Shown one piece after another: positions 10,681 to 21,691 of a stretch of DNA of 64,000 nucleotides. The notes below the pieces were generated by a model. That model was not told the origin of the DNA. It saw only the letters and a list, made by a program, of their open reading frames with translations, and searched no databases. This DNA comes from Bipolaris cookei (taxonomy: Eukaryota; Ascomycota; Dothideomycetes; Pleosporales; Pleosporaceae): the NCBI GenBank assembly GCA_002286855.1, contig NRSV01000007.1, positions 383,277 through 447,276 of the forward strand, in the 5' to 3' direction. Made by a program: the position numbers and the translations under genes. The stretch's first letter is position 1, and each line of letters opens with the position of its first letter.

Positions 10681-13600
10681 CATGGTCAGGCAACCCAAGT
10701 TGCCCGACCAGGCCCAGCCCAGCCCAAGTGCCCCATGGGCGCCCATGGGGCATTTGGGCACGGCCAAGCTTTTGACATTAGTATTACTAATCTATGTATA
10801 AATGGTTGGTCTTGCTACTAGTATAAAACGCTTGTTCTGAAGTGCAATATCAACTCACTTATATAATGAGGGATAAGATCTTCTACTATATTACTACATT
10901 TCTACGATAACAGAACTTCGAACAAACAACGTGCGTGCGTAACACGGTACTAATCTACTCGCTACTGCCATCATACCACATACTATCTGACAACTGTTCG
11001 AGTAGCGGAGACTCGACGCTAAACAACGCTGCCTCAGAGCCGCGATACTCATCGTGCTGGTGCTTTCCAACATCAATTAGACCGCTATTANGCAAGCTAC
11101 TACTAGATAGACTCTTCTAGAATCTATTCTAGCTAATATATATAGTAGTAGGATAGCAAGTAGATAGAAGACAGAGCACTTCACACAAGATCAATTCACA
11201 CTACCAACGATCAATCAATTAGTGTTTCTTCCCTAGCACATATCTTCTCTCTCTAGAATCTCTCAATCAAGCTGGCTCTGAGTCTACTACGGACAAGTAG
11301 AAGGCAGAGACCTCTACCTCTGAGTCGATAGTAGAACAAGCAGCACCCTACACTTTGACAGAAGGGTACTAGGTTATCATCCGTCTCGAGCTCACTATTG
11401 AGATACAGAGTGAGCTCGTCTCCAACAGGCCGGGGTATTCTTAAACGACGGCCTTCTTTCAACAAGTCGTCGATATTATTGAGCTTGACTTTCTTGATTG
11501 GTGGTTGATTAGGATCTGACGAGCTAGGTATATGTCGCCCTTGGGATAACTGAGATGGGTTTGACGACGTCGTATATACTTGCACTGGTGTCGTAGCGCG
11601 AGGTCGATAGTCTCGTTCCCACATAGATCGGACCTTATGGAGTTGCGCATCTACCTCGGATTCTTTCCAGTTCAACTTTAAATACTCAAGCTTCCCACGA
11701 GGATCAAAGAGTAGAGCTGCAGTATATACTGGTGAATCGTCTAGCTTCGTATAATACTCGTTAGCCTTAGCCCAGGCGTGTTCGATTGCTGTCCAAAACG
11801 CTACTTCAGTAGAGCTCTGTGCGTACGTGTTCTTCAACGTCTCTAGTTGAGTGAGAATTAATTGAATAGAGTCGTATACGTAGGCAATACCATTCATAGT
11901 ATGCTCACTTGGGCGGTTCTCCATACGCTTTGTGAACAGTTTAAGTGGTTCTAGCATATCTAGAATCTCATTGACAATAGCCCAGTCGTCGGCACAAAGG
12001 CGGCTTGTAAATATAGCATTAGTAATTCGATTCTCAACTTCGTTATTGGACGACGCAACTCGAGCTAAGCGCAACGCTGCTGCGTGTTCATGGTCAAGAA
12101 AATCGTCTAACGATACGCGAAGCTTTCGAGCTCGATGGAGCATGTCGCGAGTTGAGTTCCACCTATATTACATTATTAGCTTACTCTTAATAAGTAATAA
12201 TTGATAGTAAGATAGTAATTCTTACCGTGTTGAGTTGTCTAGCTTAAGTCTCAACGCTTCAAACTGACGCTCGGATCTCTCGTCTGATTGTGCCCAAACC
12301 CGCTGCTGAGCTTCTTCAAATCTCTTGACACGTCCTGGAGACTTATTAACCCACCGAACAATTTGAGCTATCATCCCAATTGGCCCCTGAGCACGCCAGA
12401 GCTTTGTTTGCTCAGCCACGCTAGCTACGTTAGCAACCTCTCCTTGAAATTTGCTATAGTCATTGCCATATAGAAGTTCTTGCGCAATAAGGTTCAGTAT
12501 ATGGCCAACACACCGCAACCGCCGCTCCTTCGGTTCAAAGTGGTACCGCCTGCCTAGCTCAGCTATACAAGTGTCGTTGCTTGATGCGTTATCAAGAACA
12601 ATAAAGCCTAGCTTGTCTTGGAAGCCGTAATCCTCAATTACAGGTATAACAGTGCGAGCAATTGATAACCCATCATGGCGGTCACTCATCTCCGTAAGAG
12701 CGATAAGAGCTGTACAGCAATGACCTCGGCGATCAACCCAGTTAGCAGTGATACCGTTGATTGCTTTACGTCTGCTAGAAGTCCAGAGATCAAAGGCAAG
12801 GTGTATAGAGCTAATTGCTGACTTCATGTTCTCTCGGATCTCTTGTTTGTGGATAGGAAATTCCTGGGTGATCCACCGGCTCACTGTACGTGGGTTGGGT
12901 ACAACGTCAACTTTTAACAACGGGTGAGCTGTTTGTACGACCTTCTTAAAGTAAGGGCTATTAATTTTCTCGAATGGGACGTTATCGTATACAATCCAAC
13001 GAAAGATGTCTTTACGGAGAATGTCTGGATCGCTAGCCTCGGTGAGACGGTCGTGAGTTGATTGCTGCTTTAGATCGCCGTGGTCAAATGTTGCTATTGA
13101 GTAGTCTTGATGAAGTTGGCTCACAGCGTCGGTGACATGCTCCTTGTACGTCTTGTAGTGAATGTCTTTAAAGTGCTTAATTACTCCTTTTGATCCACCC
13201 TGCGTACGCACAGGCTCTTCAAGAGTTGGTCTAGCAAGGTGACAAGCCTTGCACAAGAAACACTCTGTTCTCTCGACCTTCCTAGTCTTCGTATTCACTC
13301 TTGGTCCGATTAATGGTACTCCATAACGCCACCACCAAGCACTTGTTCGTTTGTGTCGCTCTAATAACTCAAACCCCTGAAGAGGGCGGGCACCAGCATT
13401 CCAATCGATCCACTTATAATCGAACGGCATAGATATAACGGGAGCCGGCTCAGCTAAGGCGACAACAGTGTCCTCATAGGTCTCTTGAAATTGAGTAGGT
13501 ACCTCTAGCTGGCTTGATTGGAGGGTAGAAAGGGTAGATCCGTCATCTTCATAGATACTAAACGTTCGATCAAAAGGGCCTTGAACAGGTGGTTCTGGGT

Positions 13601-13900
13601 CAAATTGCGTGCCAGGAAAGTCGCGCTGGCTCGCAAACTGAAAGTTAAAAGTCATATTAATAGTGTAGAATAGTTTCTTGATATAGAAGTAGAGCAGAGA
13701 TATAGAGTATTGTAGGTAAGAGATGAGATGAGGTGAGACTTCTAATATCGCTGTGGATTGACTGGTAACCTTACATTACACAGCGTCATAAGCTTAACTA
13801 TATTAGTACTAGCGCTACCTAAAATGGCTAGAGCAGTCCTGCCCATGGGCCCCATGGGCGCCCATGGGATTCAGACCATGGGGATGGGCGCCCGACCATG
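10681..13900. mobile_element. hAT transposon copy 1 (about 3.2 kb)
   Basis: The ends carry inverted CATGGTC(A/G)GGC motifs (10681 on + and 13900 on -), extended by TGA/TCA outside. Subterminal GC-rich palindromes built on CCCATGGGCGCCCATGGG occur at both ends (about 10725-10755 and 13840-13880). The transposase gene lies on the minus strand inside. No 8-bp target duplication was found, so one flank may have been rearranged. One ambiguous base (n) is at 11091. Confidence 0.65.
11253..13655 (-). CDS. hAT-family transposase (two exons)
   Basis: Exons 13655-12226 and 12162-11253 join across a 63-bp intron (GTAAGA..ATATAG) that restores the conserved STRWNSTRDML motif, giving 779 aa. In order it shows a BED-like zinc finger (CFLCKACH ... 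HFKDIHY, about residues 140-175), an RNase H-like core starting SAISSIHLAFDLWTSS, FIVLDNASSND, RRLRCVGHILNLIAQ, and an all-alpha region. The last 35-40 residues after ETDDNLVPF do not look like the hAT dimerisation domain (no ERVFSG-type motif), so the C-terminus is probably frameshifted or truncated and activity is doubtful. Hosted by the element at 10681-13900. Confidence 0.85.
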
Positions 13901-13914
13901 TCATTTACTGCATA

Positions 13915-13958
13915 TTGCTAACACCAAGCGCTGGCTAGCCAATAGAGTCCATTCAACA
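13915..13958. repeat. 44-bp repeat, inverted copy at 34877-34920
   Basis: The stretch beginning TTGCTAACACCAAG and ending AGTCCATTCAACA recurs in reverse complement at 34877-34920 with one mismatch. It lies just outside the right end of hAT copy 1. Origin unknown. Confidence 0.75.
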
Positions 13959-14199
13959 ATAAGTATTATCCTAGGTACTTAGTTAAGCCCTACTAACTAC
14001 AGAATATACATTTAATCTAGTATTAACGTAGCCTACCACCGAATGGCGCACACCCCCGGAATGGCGCACTTTGCAACAACCCAATCTTTGCACTTGAATA
14101 TCTCAATACCACACCAAGCAATAAAGACGTAAAATAGCTAGAATTAGTTCTTAGAGCCTACTGCATCTTTCTTGGATGTGCGCTGGTTGCGTCCTGCCT

Positions 14200-14467
14200 C
14201 ACCTCACGTCTTGCAGCGAGAAATACGCTTGCTGCTACCACCTGCTTGCATCTCCTCCGCCTCAGCCTCAGCCTCAGCCTCAGCGTCTATCTGTCGTATA
14301 ATTTTCTCTGCATCTGCCTGCGATAAGGTTCCACCTTCCTGGATCCGCTTCTTCTTACGCTCAGATGCAGCGTTGTTAGCTGCCTCAAGCTTAGCTACTC
14401 GAGCTTTGTCACGTCTCTCAGAGACTTGAGCCAGACCTTCTGGGTCTGTCGATATTGCCATCAGCAC
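14200..14467 (-). pseudogene. pogo/Fot1 transposase C-terminal fragment
   Basis: The frame contains RRDKARVAKLEAANNAASER followed by KKKRIQEGGTLSQADAEKII and an (EA)n run, the charged C-terminal tail typical of Fot1-like transposases. The rest of the element is absent. The (EA)5 run comes from a GCCTCA hexamer repeat. It abuts or overlaps the 5' end of hAT copy 2 at about 14430-14470. Confidence 0.7.
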
Positions 14468-16688
14468 AACGCGATAGGGATCAAATATATCCTAGAGGTG
14501 ACAAAATCAACCTCAGCGGCAATTGCCCACCTTCAGCTAAATCGCCCTGGGCACAGCTTTGATCGTGCTGGCAAGAAGGCTGGGCTTATTCTACCAGCGG
14601 GCCAAAGGTCTCTACAGTTTATCAATCAGCAAGGTCTCGTCGTTCAGCAAAGTATAGCTAATACGATTGGCAACTTCGACGTATAGGCCTTTAGATACGC
14701 TGCAGTCCGCTGGGTTATCGAGAATAACCACCCACTTGGTGGGTTTGAAACACCAGCTTTCAAACAGATGATCGCATACGCAAACTCAGAGGCAGCAGCA
14801 GCCCTATGGGTAAGTCACCAAAGTGTATCGGCTTACGTCCTACACCTGTATCACTGCCTCCAGCCACTAGTTACTGCGTCGCTATCACAAGCGACTAGCA
14901 GAATACATATCAGCTTTGATGGATGGACTGCTAGAGATGGCAAGCGAGGCTTCTTTGGAGTTGTAGCTCATTTTGCTGATGCCTCTGGCACGATCAGGGA
15001 TCTCCCGATTGCCCTCCCACAGCTCGCGGGCGCCCATACTGGTGATCGGATTGGAGAGGTCGTAGCTACGACTCTCCGGAATTTTAATATAGGCGGTGCC
15101 CAGCTTGGCTGCTTTATACTCGACAACGCTTTTGCTAACGATCGAGCTATCCACTGCCTCTTCCGCGAGTTCGAATTTAACGCCTTACACCGTCGTCTCC
15201 GCTGTGCTCCTCATACACTCAATCTTGTTGGCCAGACAGTTATACAAAGTTTTGATTTGGACGCCTGCAACAATAGTAGCGACGCGTACGCAGAAGAGAA
15301 TCAGTATCTACGCGAGTGGCGTTCAGATGGGCCTCTAGGTGTGCTAGCAGATATAATTAATTATATTCGCACACCACAGCAATACGATCGTTTTCAAGAA
15401 GCGCAACGTCAGGTTTATAGCCTCCCACATCTCGCTCGCAATAGAAGCCTCCAGCTAGTTAGGCCTATTGTCACACGCTGGAATAGCTACTACGATACCT
15501 TTGTTCGGGCAATAGAACTAAAAGAGGCTATTGACTCCTACGCCAGTGCTCATATCGAGAACTATAACCGCGATCGGGCGTACGCCTCAAGTAGAGGCAA
15601 TAGGGTACCAGACGTACCTAGCTGGATGATGACCAATGGGCTTACTGCGGCTGACTGGGCAGTAGTTACTGAGTATATCCAAGTGCTGCGGCCACTAAAG
15701 GATGCCACAACCTTGCTTGAAGGCCGCGGTAAAGCTGGCCGTTTTGGTGCTTTGTACTGTTGGAAGATGGATACATTGGCTAACTATGATAGTGCGGGAG
15801 AGGGAGTATGTATAACTGAATATTCGGTGGCTGGGCACGGCCACCCATGAAGGTCGCCCTGCACGACCTTCGCCCCCACTATTCTCTAACATGTACGAGG
15901 TTTTGCCTACTTACGAAGTTATTCTTGGTGTCTTTGGGTCAATTGCTGAAGCTTATAATGAAGTAGATTATAACGCCAGTAACGCCCCTGAAGACCACCT
16001 CGCGATCAACGTCTGCGCAGCTTGGAAGAAGCTCAATGATTACTACGATAAGCTTGACGAGTCGCCGTACTACTACGCTGCTACATGCCTCCACCCATAC
16101 TACAAAACATACTTTCAGAAAAGCTGGCGCGAGAAGCCTGAGTGGATTGACAAGGGCGAGGCAGGATTGAAGCAGCTTTGGGCAGCTTCTAGGCCATATA
16201 CAGCACCTACAGCGCAGCCAAAAGCGCTTATAGCAAACTCGATCAGCGCTTATATCGCTGGAGTTGTAAACCCAGCAACTACAGCTACAGGTAGTAGAGC
16301 AGCTATAGATCAACTTGATCTTTGGCGCCGCGACGAATTGGCATGGTCAGAAGAGCAAAACAACAGTGGAGCTGTAGTAAAGTACTGGCTAGGGCTACGC
16401 TCAAAATATCCAGAACTCTCTAGATTCGCGATAAACCTCATGACTATACCAGCCAGTAGCTGCGACTGCGAGCGCCTATTTAGTGAGGTGGGCGGTCTAT
16501 TGGAGCCGCGGAGGCGTAATATCGGCGCAAACTTGTTGGCAGCATTACAATGTGTCAAAAGCTGGCAAGCTGCTGGGTATACTTCAGCCGGCGAGGCAGC
16601 TGTTGATCAGATGTCCGACGATAGTATCAACTCGATATATCATGTCCACGACTGGGCGCAGCCAGAGGCAGAGGACGACACTGTATAG
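14430..16688 (+). pseudogene. hAT transposon copy 2, transposase pseudogene
   Basis: Segments in order: zinc-finger remnant (TFWVCRYCHQHN, about 14430), a frame up to TAG 14684-14686, a second frame 14690-15757, a 134-bp insertion, and 15892-16688. Landmarks are SRIHISFDGWTARDGKRGFFG, FILDNAFANDRAIHC, RRLRCAPHTLNLVGQ, IVTRWNSYYDTF, and the C-terminal dimerisation domain (MTIPASSCDCERLFSEVGGL). Removing the insertion restores GALYEVLPTYE. The internal TAG (probably CAG before) and the insertion make it dead. It is a different hAT subfamily from copy 1 and lies on the opposite strand. Terminal repeats were not identified. Confidence 0.85.
15758..15891. mobile_element. 134-bp MITE-like insertion in hAT copy 2
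   Basis: The insertion splits the transposase frame and is flanked by the direct repeat TGTAC (15753-15757 and 15892-15896). Its ends are imperfect inverted repeats beginning TGTT(G/A)GA(A/G). It contains an internal palindrome around AGGTCG..CGACCT (15850-15871). It cannot be an intron, because no AG acceptor gives the conserved reading frame. Confidence 0.7.
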
Positions 16689-17716
16689 CTATTACATGTA
16701 GCTGACAAATATTTAACAAGCGGTGAGATCTCAATATCGTAACTACCTTTACCTACAAAAACCTCAACACGATACATACTATATAATTGAGTCTACAATC
16801 AACTCTACTAGGCCTGGCAAGCTTAGTAGAGGTGTATAGTAGCCAAGTGATTAGACAGCTGTATTATGGTCCAGCCTACTTCTATTGGAGTAAGCCGGAC
16901 CATGAGACATGCTGTCTAATTACTTTTTGCTCTATGTTCGAATCCTACTAGTGCTACGAAATATTGAGCTTACATTTTCATATCAGCGCGTGTTGTAGTA
17001 GCTGTAAGACTCAACACCAGAAATTATCGATATAGCGACTTTTTTGGCCTCATTTATGTGATAGGCTAGAGCCTAGTTGGTGTGTTGTACCTCGATGGAA
17101 TCTCGGCCTGCTCCTAAAATCCGGATGCCACCTAGAGCTCCGAGTCTCGCCGAGACTCGGTGCGCTCTGACCGACAACCGGAGCGACTAGGTCTTATCGA
17201 CTCGATTGTGCAGGGGCAGCTAGCACTGTATATAGATAGCTACGTAGCTCAGAAGCTCAGTTCTCTATCGAATACAATCTTGTTACCAGGCATCGGCAAC
17301 CTTTGCGCAGCCTCTCACAATTTACTCAATTAGGTAATAATAGATCAAAAACGAATCAATTCAATCAAAACCTCAATCAAAAATCAAAATATCAGCGTCC
17401 AAATCAATCAAATCAAAAGCTTGGAGCTAATCCTTCAATCAAGATCAATCTGACTCTTCAGATTGATTGATTTGATTGTTAGCAAGTCTGCCAACAGAGA
17501 AGGATAGCCCTAACCCTGTATAACGTCCGTCTGTGTGCCGAAAATAATCAATCAGATCGTAACGGCTAGACAGAAGTCTATGATCCTTGCGATCCGATTG
17601 GTTATTTTTGGCACACAGGGTTTTTCGGCACATAGGGAAGGACATTAGTCAGTGTCACTCCACCGCAAACGTTTGTCCCTCTGCGACAGATATTAGATGA
17701 GTCAGCGTTAAGTATA
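16689..17716. repeat. Non-coding tract with two foldbacks and a palindrome
   Basis: No gene. An 81-nt foldback spans 16845-16925 (arms AAGTGATTAGACAGC / GCTGTCTAATTACTT plus inner pairing). An 88-nt foldback spans 17531-17618 (29-nt arms with three mismatches, starting CTGTGTGCCG). A short hairpin with CCGAGTCTCG / CGAGACTCGG arms is at about 17142-17162. These look like MITE remnants. Confidence 0.7.
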
Positions 17717-19662
17717 ACGTGTTCCACCAGTAAGCGGCCCACCCCAGTAAGTGGCCCACCTCACCAAACTTAACCTGACATTCTGCGCAATTGATCCATA
17801 ATAATAAGATAAAAGAAGATAAAACTTAAAAAATATAATTTATTATTTAGCGCTACACTGAGTTCTTTTGTGACCTTGAACGTGGCACTTTGTGCACGTC
17901 GGCGGCGCGCGCTGACGTCGCTGACTGCTCTCACCCTGTTCAGCCTCTATCACCCTGTCTCTGGCTAGCCTCCATCAACACTTTTTCTGCCTCTGCAGCA
18001 ATCTGCTGAGCCTGCTGTACCTGGAGCGCTCCACTAGAAGTAATATGTTGACGCTGTTGGTCTTGCTTTTGTCGTTGACGCTGATTTTATTCACGTAGCT
18101 TCTTATTCCCCTCTGCAAGTATCGTCGCCGATTGCATCGCAAGCTGAGCGCTTTTTTTCGCGAATGGCTGGGCTGGCCGTATTTTTTTATCGGTGATACT
18201 GTCTGGGGGCCTCTGGTTGGCTGGGGGGTGGCCGCAGTCGCTCTTGGGAGATACCGGCTACCTGCTGGCTTTTAAGCTCTGTCTACTGTTAATTGTGGTG
18301 TTTTTGTCTTGTGTGCCTGCGCTTTGTATTTCGTTTCTATAGCTGTTGGGTGGTGGAGACGGCGTCTGGGTAATAGTTAGCGATGACAGGACGCGGATCT
18401 GGACAAAGAGCGACACCCTGTCGCCCTGGAAAGGGCCGTGCGATATTCTGCTGGCGTAAATATGTCAGGGCCGGCTTCGTGCACCGTAGGGCTGTGGAAG
18501 GAAAGTTTGTTTGTCGCAGATGGTAGACGCCGTTTGGGCGGCGAGCCCTCGCCTCGCGTTCCGTACGCGCGCTTTCAGTGGAGGAGTAGCAGCTTCTCTT
18601 AGACTGGGGAGGGAGGTGCGGATGTTATTGAGGCGCCAGTACAGGGATGATAATTGTTTATGTGGCGCGAGTACTGGTCGAACTCGTTTCGTGGGCGTGC
18701 TGGCTGATTGGCCGGTCTAGATAAGCAGCGATCGAACGCCCCGGCTGTACGGGTGGCTGTATGGCTTGGGCCGAAATTGCTTCACCAACTCTAACACCAA
18801 GCTCGGGGTTCTGTCGTCCAGGGGCCATATCTAGGACGGTGATAGTCCAGTCTAGTGGGAGGCCATTGTACCAGTTGCTCTGGTGGGCCTTACCAGATAG
18901 GATTACGAAAGGTGGAAAACACCAGCCTGAGGCGCAGATACACTCGATCCCTGTCACCCACTCGGCGATTGCCTGGCTGGGCGACGACTGCTCTGCCGAC
19001 TCTATCAGCGCTAGTGACTACTTTTGACGTTGCAGCGACGCCATTGCGAATCCAGTCTCATCAAAGCTGTAGATATTCCTGGGTCAAGGACGGCGTACGT
19101 CTGGCGCGTCTCCTTTACTAGCTTAAACCACGCTGCGATTATAGCAGGATCTTCGTATTGGGCGCGCTGGCTATTAAGCCTTCTATTCCACTTTGTCTGA
19201 AGCTCATGCTGGCCTTGGATAAAGCGCGACTCCCATTTCTTGCCAATAGGTGGTGGAGGTGGATCTTGGCCGCGCGCGCGAGTAGAGCGTCGCATTTCGT
19301 CGCACGTCAATATATGGGGTGAAAGCCTCGTCGATCTGGCTCTAGGTCATTGGAACAAGGACTGCCCTTCAATAGCCTGATAGCTTGTGGCAGACGGAGT
19401 TCTGGGTCTACTGATCGCCGGCTGAGGTACACTCGGGAGGGTCGTCGGCGTCGTTCGTGGGGCGTCGTATAGCATGGCAGCCTGACGCTGGCTTGTTACA
19501 CGTTTCTCTTGAAGCGCACGAGATGCTAGAAGTACTCTAGCTTCACGAGAGGTCTGTATAGAGCGTTGTTGTCGCGGCATTGTGGTGGTTGTGTGGAGAA
19601 TCGTGTCAGGTTTGGTGGGGTGGGCCACTTACTGGGGTGGGCCGCTTACTGGTGGAACACGT
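17717..19662 (-). mobile_element. pogo/Fot1-like element with full TIRs and TA duplication, transposase decayed
   Basis: The 1946-bp element is bounded by TA (17715-17716 and 19663-19664). Its inverted repeats start ACGTGTTCCACCAGTAAGCG and include two tandem (A)GTAAG(C/T)GGCCCACC units. Minus-strand transposase remnants: an HTH segment (19347-19580, EARVLLASRALQEKR...), a CENP-B-type HTH (19011-19260, KKWESRFIQGQHELQTKWNR), and DDE core pieces (18700-18957, CFPPFVILSGKAHQSNWY). Frameshifts and stops separate them, so it is non-autonomous. The size is typical of complete Fot1-class elements. Confidence 0.85.
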
Positions 19663-19898
19663 TAGTTAACTAACTAATCACAGTATACTTGGTGGTAGCT
19701 TCTTGAGCACACAGGGCGTTGTAGCATTGGGATTAGGGTTCGGCTTCACCGTTAATATAGTAATATCCGACATAGTCGCCAATAGTGTTTCTAAAGGACT
19801 CTTTGAGTACTAGCACTTATCTTGCTGACGTCCGTCTAATCGTGCTACAAATTATGCCAGTGGAATTACAGTCTCTTTGGGAATTACAGTGTTACATC

Positions 19899-20036
19899 TA
19901 GAGTTGCTAACAATCAAGTTGATCGGCAGATTGATTCGCGAACGTGCCAGAGGCAGGGACGTGTATGGCGTCACGGAGCGTGATGTGGCACGTTCGTGAA
20001 TCAATCTGCCGGTCAACTTGATTGTTAGCAACTCTG
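19899..20036. mobile_element. 138-bp hAT-type MITE with 8-bp target duplication
   Basis: Near-perfect inverted repeats of about 50 bp start (T/C)AGAGTTGCTAACAATCAAG. The element is flanked by direct GTTACATC copies at 19891-19898 and 20037-20044. An 8-bp duplication and a (C/T)AGAG terminus are hAT hallmarks. No coding capacity. Confidence 0.9.
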
Positions 20037-20233
20037 GTTACATCGAGCATTACCTTAGCATAGCACCCTCTTGAGTCAAGTCCATTATGAGAACTACATG
20101 ACTTAGTACGGCCCAGGAATAGAGAAGCATAGCCGAACCCTGTGTAATAATGGACGTTGGTCGTCTTACGTTAGTCTATGTCCTCGTATTATTATAATTT
20201 CGGACAAATATGGAGCTTATTTACCTAACTAGT

Positions 20234-20668
20234 TGTTACACGGGTTTGGGCTATACGTACCTAGTCTCGATCCGGGTTAGGGCGAGACTTATGGGAGCGG
20301 TAGTCTGTGCGATTATTTGGCTATTGCCGTGGAAAAGAATTATAGAATTTAACCGAAAGAGTAAACAATCAATTCTATACGTAAATAGAATAACTAGTAA
20401 CAATCTGTATAGGAGAGAGTACTTTGCTGATTTGACCACAACGAGTGTAATAATAAAATCCGACCCATTCTTATACCCATTACTTTCCAGTCCTGCCATC
20501 CCGTCCATCCCAACTTCATGTGTCTTGGCGGGATGTCCTGTCTTGGCGGGATGGCATATCACGTGACCTCAAGCACCGCAATGATCGTTACCTTCTGACG
20601 TGGGCGTGGTCGGCCTTCAACCTCGTCATCCCTCGTCAAGGAGAGAATCCTTCTTGTTACTTGTAACA
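20234..20668. repeat. Solo-LTR-like repeat, diverged copy
   Basis: Begins TGTTACACGGG and ends TTGTAACA. It shares blocks with 34195-34702, including the tandem CTTGGCGGGATG motif, a CACGTGAC box and the GTCAAGGAGAG segment. No target duplication is visible here. The 118-codon frame inside it is not a gene. Confidence 0.65.
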
Positions 20669-21100
20669 CCGGCACGTAGGGACGGAAATTAATAATCACG
20701 TAATAGTCATGAAGTTGGTGGGGTCTCGGCACATTGAGCGGTTCGCCTGTCCCAGACATTGCTATCAATAACCTCTATAATAATAGATCCCTGTTACATA
20801 GTGTCCTATCTAGTGTCAAGTATCATGAATAGGTGTTTTTTAAACTGCTTCCTTAGGCCTTTTCACTATCTACTCTTATTCAAGGACTCAGTAGAGTTGG
20901 ACATTTCTTCACCCGAATTTGCGTATTATGCGCATGTTCCTAATAGGGTTAAGTGCCCCACTTAAAACAGCGCGCAATGTTGCCGGCGCTACTTGTTTAA
21001 ACTTTACCTCTTCATCTGCAGATTGGATTTATGGCACTTTAATCTATTAGATTACTCTATAAGACTATGTCTCAGCTTTAGCTTATGTCATGCTTAGCTT
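20669..21100. other. Intergenic, AT-rich, no gene seen
   Basis: Between repeats; contains only short unsupported frames. Confidence 0.4.
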
Positions 21101-21101
21101 T

Positions 21102-21466
21102 GATAAGCACTAATTGGCATACATGGGCATATCGTTTTAGATCGTTTTTTGGAAAACAGGTTAAGCAGAATTTAGCATACCAAACTTTGTTGTTACCAAT
21201 CAGAGGAAATCTTGTTATTGACGGCCTCTGTTTAATTGGCTGAAAATATCTCTGGTACGCTAAATTCTGCTTAACCTGTTTTCCAAAAAACGATCTAAAA
21301 CGATATGCCCATGTATGCCAGACTTGCTATCAGTCAGTTGGATCGGCAGACTGAAAATCTAATAGGGCTAGTTTTCATCCGGGATTTCCTATTTAGGTTT
21401 TCAGTCTGTCGATCCAACTGACTGATAACAAGTCTGATGTATGCTGACTGGCACTTATGTGGAGGA
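21102..21466. mobile_element. MITE with about 70-85-bp terminal inverted repeats, interrupted by a second MITE
   Basis: The left arm (about 21102-21184) and right arm (21251-21318, then 21445-21466 beyond the inner element) are reverse complements over a core containing CATACATGGGCATATCG and GAAAACAGGTTAAGCAG. The inner 118-bp MITE (21319-21436) with its ATGTATGC duplication sits inside the right arm. Only about 65 bp of non-repeated centre. No coding. Confidence 0.8.
21319..21436. mobile_element. 118-bp hAT-type MITE, copy 1
   Basis: The terminal repeats CAGACTTGCTATCAGTCAGT and its reverse complement extend for about 45 bp. The flanking 8-bp duplication ATGTATGC is at 21311-21318 and 21437-21444. 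A nearly identical copy is at 33751-33868. Confidence 0.92.
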
Positions 21467-21691
21467 AGCGCTGTGCATTTATAAATTGACCTATTTAAAT
21501 CTTTACTATATATTACCCTTCAGACACTTCGCTAACAGCCATCGTGCAATTCTACTTTGAACCACCTACTCTTCTTCCCTAGCAACTTTGTTGTTTTACT
21601 TGATTGAATATCACATATCTCTCTGGAATATGAATTGTAATCTAGATTCACTCTTAAAGCGAACACGTTAGTCTACATACTAACTTTTGTC

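Noticed and set aside
11091..11091. Ambiguous base n
   Set aside because: An assembly ambiguity inside non-coding hAT sequence; not a biological feature.
14426..14467. Plus-strand hAT zinc finger and minus-strand pogo tail both read through these bases
   Set aside because: Only one can be ancestral; the exact junction cannot be set by eye, so both are reported with an approximate border.
15758..15891. 134-bp insertion as a spliceosomal intron of hAT copy 2
   Set aside because: No GT..AG choice rejoins the conserved frame, whereas removing the segment with one TGTAC copy does.
16920..16960. GTTCGAATCC resembling a tRNA T-loop
   Set aside because: The flanking bases do not pair as a T stem and no acceptor, D or anticodon arm is found; it lies at the edge of a foldback.
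20210..20566. 118-codon frame as a gene
   Set aside because: It lies inside an LTR-like repeat with a diverged copy elsewhere that does not keep the frame.
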